Of a stretch of DNA of 64,000 nucleotides, positions 63,437 to 64,000 are shown one piece after another. Numbering within the stretch: position 1 is the stretch's first letter; each line of letters starts with the position of its first letter. The position numbers were made by a program, and so were the translations under genes. The notes beneath the pieces were generated by a model. The model saw nothing but the letters and a program-made list of their open reading frames with translations, was not told where the DNA came from and made no database searches. This stretch comes from Aphelocoma coerulescens (taxonomy: Eukaryota; Chordata; Aves; Passeriformes; Corvidae), in the NCBI RefSeq assembly GCF_041296385.1, contig NC_091017.1:11340001-11404000 (forward strand), in the 5' to 3' direction.

Positions 63437-64000
63437 TGGTGAGAAGGTTTCACAGCTATGCAGGCTTGGCACAAAGATCTCGGAATGTAGAAACGTAGCA
63501 TGAGGTAGAAATGGGAGCAAGTTTTGACAGAGAGTAAAAGGTGTTTTGCTGAAACACTGATCACTGAGTAACCGAGAAGGCAAAGGTTGGAGATTGAGTT
63601 GGAAGGAGATTTTTTTCTCACGATTAGGACAACGGTATGTGAGTAGAAACAAGCACCCGTTTTTCACCAAGTAAACAAGTCTCGAGAAGGGCATAAGGAA
63701 ATAGAAAAACATGTTTTGACCAAAAAGAGGGCTATCGCAGGCAAACAAGAAATGTCGATGTAGCAAGAAGAAGAAGGATGGGGGGGGTGTCTGAGAATTC
63801 TCCGTGGTAAGCTTCAATTGGAACTTGCTTACTCTTGCGACTGGAGAAGAATGCCTATAATACGGCAGTGCTAGTAGTCATGATAGGCTACAGGCAAATG
63901 TAAAGGTATTGGTGTATGGTGCCTATTGCTTGTCGTGTTTTAAGACACTCAGCAAAGAAAACTATCTAACGCTTTGTAAGTTGAACAGAAAGCGGCTCCA
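63437..64000 (+). repeat. Array unit U33, first 564 bp only (cut by window edge)
   Basis: The visible part is consensus (CACAGCT, TGATCA, CTCGAG, GGATGGGG). It ends just into the GC-rich half, so the array continues past the window. Confidence 0.97.

Larger units (their letters stand above)
1..64000 (+). repeat. Macrosatellite tandem array, unit about 1,982 bp, 32 full copies plus one partial
   Basis: The same sequence recurs head to tail across the whole window with a step of 1,982 bp, apart from steps of 1,983, 1,977, 1,994 and 1,978 caused by small indels. I place unit starts at the T of the word TGGTGAGAAGG (TAGTGAGAAGG in three copies); this phase is arbitrary. Copies differ at roughly 0 to 20 positions each, so identity is about 99 to 100 percent by eye. 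Both window ends lie inside the array. Nothing other than repeat unit is present: no spacer, inversion or inserted element. Such size and identity fit a vertebrate macrosatellite kept uniform by unequal exchange and conversion (inference). The family is not recognised. Confidence 0.98.

Noticed and set aside
1..64000. Ribosomal DNA, 5S rRNA, snRNA or tRNA gene cluster (natural candidates for a 2-kb tandem unit)
   Set aside because: I looked for 5S internal-control sequence, U1 and U2 5-prime ends, tRNA A and B boxes and 18S/28S landmarks, and found none. The word TTCGAA near offset 1548 is not in a B-box context.
1..64000. CRISPR array
   Set aside because: Repeats are contiguous 2-kb units with no short repeat plus variable spacer pattern, and no cas gene is present.
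1..64000. LTR retrotransposon or endogenous virus in tandem
   Set aside because: There is no terminal repeat bounded by TG...CA with a primer-binding site, no reverse transcriptase, gag or integrase motif in any frame, and no target-site duplication.
1..64000. Telomeric or centromeric short satellites inside the array
   Set aside because: No TTAGGG run, 41-bp or roughly 170-bp sub-periodicity was seen; the unit has no obvious internal tandem substructure beyond the AAG tract and one 9-bp direct repeat.

Overview
The window is one uninterrupted head-to-tail tandem array of a unit of about 1,982 bp. It holds 32 complete copies (U1 to U32) plus the first 564 bp of a 33rd, all in the same orientation, with no unrelated sequence between them. 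Both window edges fall inside the array, so the real array exceeds 64 kb. I find no gene, RNA gene, transposon, virus-like open frame or CRISPR array that I can support.

The organism cannot be named from this sequence. A large, GC-rich, nearly identical macrosatellite points to a eukaryote, most likely a vertebrate. A bird or reptile is my weak guess, because the unit is rich in CpG and carries no recognisable interspersed repeat. No known satellite family was recognised by eye.

Each unit is bipartite. Offsets 1 to about 540 are moderately AT-rich and hold a poly-T run, a short AAG microsatellite ending in an eight-G run, one HindIII site and a TATA-like word. Offsets about 540 to 1,982 are GC-rich and CpG-dense, and hold several short perfect inverted repeats and a weak CTCF-like core. 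Many overlapping open frames exist on both strands, but they resemble no protein I know and are broken freely by copy variants.

Copy variants show higher-order organisation. Marker sets in U1-U5 recur in U10-U14 (nine units on), and sets in U6-U13 recur in U16-U23 (ten units on, with U9/U19 mosaic). This gives a decayed higher-order repeat of about 17.8 to 19.8 kb. From U24 on the units are close to one consensus (U28, U29 and U31 show no variant that I can see), so the right third has been homogenised or amplified more recently. Length variants are U1 (1,983), U5 (1,977), U6 and U19 (1,994), U8 and U18 (1,978). All other full units are 1,982 bp.
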